DNA from: an uncultured Eubacteriales bacterium
GTDB taxonomy: Bacteria > Bacillota > Clostridia > Oscillospirales > Acutalibacteraceae
NCBI GenBank assembly: GCA_934486915.1
Contig: CAKSRC010000051.1
Span: 1-6,281, forward strand
Direction of reading: 5' to 3'
Length of the DNA stretch: 6,281 bases
The position numbers were made by a program, and so were the translations under genes. Within the stretch, counting starts at the first letter, position 1. Every line of letters starts with the position of its first letter. Below the pieces are notes generated by a model. The model had not been told where the DNA came from. It did not search any database and was given only the letters and a program-made list of their open reading frames with translations. Positions 5,322 to 6,281 of the stretch are shown here, piece after piece.

Positions 5322-5996
5322 TTATTTCATAGAATGGTATGTGATGGTAACACTTGCAGTCTTTAAGAATATATCACCATTACTAAAGTTACTATTTCCA
5401 TTAATCGTAACTGTTTCAACCTGACCGTCTTTATTACCTTGAAAAAAGTTCAAATCATGCAATGGAATAAGATTTACATTTGTAAATCCATTTGCCTGAT
5501 ACAGTGCCAAAATAGTATTATAATTTTTTTCACAACAATTCCTTAGTTGTGCATTTATCTCTACTTCGTTAGGTGACACCACTCTTGCTCTTCTTTTTTT
5601 ATCAGCGCTCAATAAAGTTCCATATGCGAATGTCCATCCTGCAATTAACATACCTATCACCAGAATCATATCACCGGTTTCATTATACGGATCTATTAAC
5701 TTTACTAATAGCCCAAAAGCAACAACAGCACCTGCAATTATATACGCAGTTTTATGCCATTTGCCAATTTGTTTATTTTCCCGTTCTTCCAGTTCCAATT
5801 CCCTTAGTCGGATTATCTTATCAGCTTCCGCCTGTCTTACATCCGCCTCATTTATATTATGCACTATATATTCGTTATCATTTTGAATAAAGATTTTACT
5901 TCCGCAATATGAACAGAATAATTGTTTCCTTCCCTCTTCTATATCTAACGATGCCCCACATTCCGGACATTTTACCGTAATCAGTTTAATACCCAT
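5322..5996 (-). CDS. Zinc-ribbon protein with two membrane spans and an extracytoplasmic-type C-terminal domain
   Basis: A 224-residue protein. C10/C13 and C28/C31 form one zinc ribbon (VKCPECGASLDI ... LFCSYCGSKIFI). Residues 49-78 are a highly charged helix or short coiled coil (EADVRQAEADKIIRLRELEL). Two membrane spans follow at about 84-101 and 110-129, with KKRRAR immediately after the second. The basic residues flanking the pair place both ends on the cytoplasmic side. Residues 155-222 form a separate domain: NYNTILALYQANGFTNVNLI, then VETVTINGNSNFSNGDIF and a final ASVTITYH. The helix-then-GFTNV pattern followed by strands recalls PASTA-like modules, but PASTA normally lies outside the cell, so this is only a resemblance. 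The ATG at 5996 has AAGGA about 11 bases upstream. It is the first gene of an operon with the DUF4839 protein. Confidence 0.8.
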   Translation of the reverse strand: MGIKLITVKCPECGASLDIEEGRKQLFCSYCGSKIFIQNDNEYIVHNINEADVRQAEADKIIRLRELELEERENKQIGKWHKTAYIIAGAVVAFGLLVKLIDPYNETGDMILVIGMLIAGWTFAYGTLLSADKKRRARVVSPNEVEINAQLRNCCEKNYNTILALYQANGFTNVNLIPLHDLNFFQGNKDGQVETVTINGNSNFSNGDIFLKTASVTITYHSMK

Positions 5997-6049
5997 ATAT
6001 TTTTATCCTTCCATATATCAAAAATTAAAATAGTACTTTAATATCATTT

Positions 6050-6058
6050 ATTATATCA
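6050..6058 (-). promoter_or_regulatory. Extended -10 promoter of the zinc-ribbon operon
   Basis: TGATATAAT on the minus strand is a perfect extended -10 (TGnTATAAT), about 53 nt before the start codon at 5996. No good -35 is visible at 16-18 bases, as expected for an extended -10 promoter or one needing an activator. Confidence 0.55.
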
Positions 6059-6139
6059 TAAAAGTATATAAATGTGGGGATTAAATACATATTTTACGAA
6101 CGGTTTGTGGTTTAATCAATTGGACAAACTCTGAAGTTG

Positions 6140-6281
6140 TTACAGTACATAGTAATACAGACAAATATTCTGATAGGTTCCGTCTCTCATCAAAAAACCA
6201 TTGAGAATAGTCCCCAACATCACAAAGCCAAGTCGTTCATATAGATGCCGGGCATGAACATTATTTTCTACCACGGCATTG
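6140..6281 (-). CDS. GNAT-family N-acetyltransferase, C-terminal end only
   Basis: The frame enters from the right edge and gives 46 complete codons before TAA at 6140-6142. NAVVENNVHARHLYERLGFV is the classic end of the GNAT fold: a helix with NxxAxxLYExLGF that holds the acetyl-CoA pocket. It is followed by the strand-turn-strand LGTILNGFLMRDGTYQN and the final strand ICLYYYVL. These proteins transfer acetyl from acetyl-CoA to an amine; the substrate cannot be told from this end. The acetyl-CoA P-loop motif (RxxGxG/A) would lie outside the window. It precedes the zinc-ribbon operon in the same direction with about 143 bp between them and no obvious terminator, only a 6-bp GTTTGT/ACAAAC pairing. 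Confidence 0.82.
   Translation of the reverse strand, partial: NAVVENNVHARHLYERLGFVMLGTILNGFLMRDGTYQNICLYYYVL

Noticed and set aside
6100..6135. GTTTGT/ACAAAC pairing downstream of the acetyltransferase as a terminator
   Set aside because: A six-pair stem with a loop of about 15 bases and no T tract; too weak to call.

Overview
The window is AT-rich DNA in which every supported gene reads leftward on the minus strand. Strong AGGAGG-type ribosome binding sites, TTG/GTG starts beside ATG, T-rich intrinsic termination and the protein families seen all suggest a low-GC Firmicute, most likely a gut-type Clostridia/Lachnospiraceae genome. This is inference from composition and family feel, not from a marker gene. 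The left two thirds look accessory: orphan proteins, damaged genes, conspicuous repeats.

In transcription order from the right edge: (1) the last 46 codons of a GNAT acetyltransferase; (2) an extended -10 promoter and a two-gene operon of zinc-ribbon membrane proteins, first a 224-aa protein (ribbon, charged helix, two membrane spans, C-terminal domain) and 16 nt later a 379-aa protein (two ribbons, one membrane span, Lys/Glu-rich stalk, DUF4839-type domain), closed by an intrinsic terminator at 4108-4145; (3) a spacer with an 11-bp inverted repeat and a good promoter, then a 328-aa protein with an N-terminal DUF7662-type domain; (4) a possible 21-23 aa ORF running into a perfect 21-bp palindrome, followed by a GC-rich non-coding island between two 26-bp direct repeats; (5) a translationally coupled pair of small proteins, the second with eight cysteines in 31 residues; (6) a promoter and a membrane-anchored protein broken by a frameshift at a GA repeat; (7) a winged-helix protein with a strong second start inside it, followed by 47 more coding-like codons in the same frame behind two TGA codons.

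Functional links: the two zinc-ribbon proteins share architecture and an operon and probably form one envelope complex. The DUF7662 protein, island and small gene pair have one orientation and may be one accessory module. The two leftmost genes carry lesions within about 1 kb, consistent with decay of an accessory region or with sequencing error; the sequence alone cannot separate these. No RNA gene, IS element, CRISPR array, integrase or classical defence gene is visible. The best candidates for something undescribed are the zinc-ribbon/DUF4839 operon, the DUF7662 protein with its downstream palindrome and repeat island, and the nested start in the winged-helix gene.
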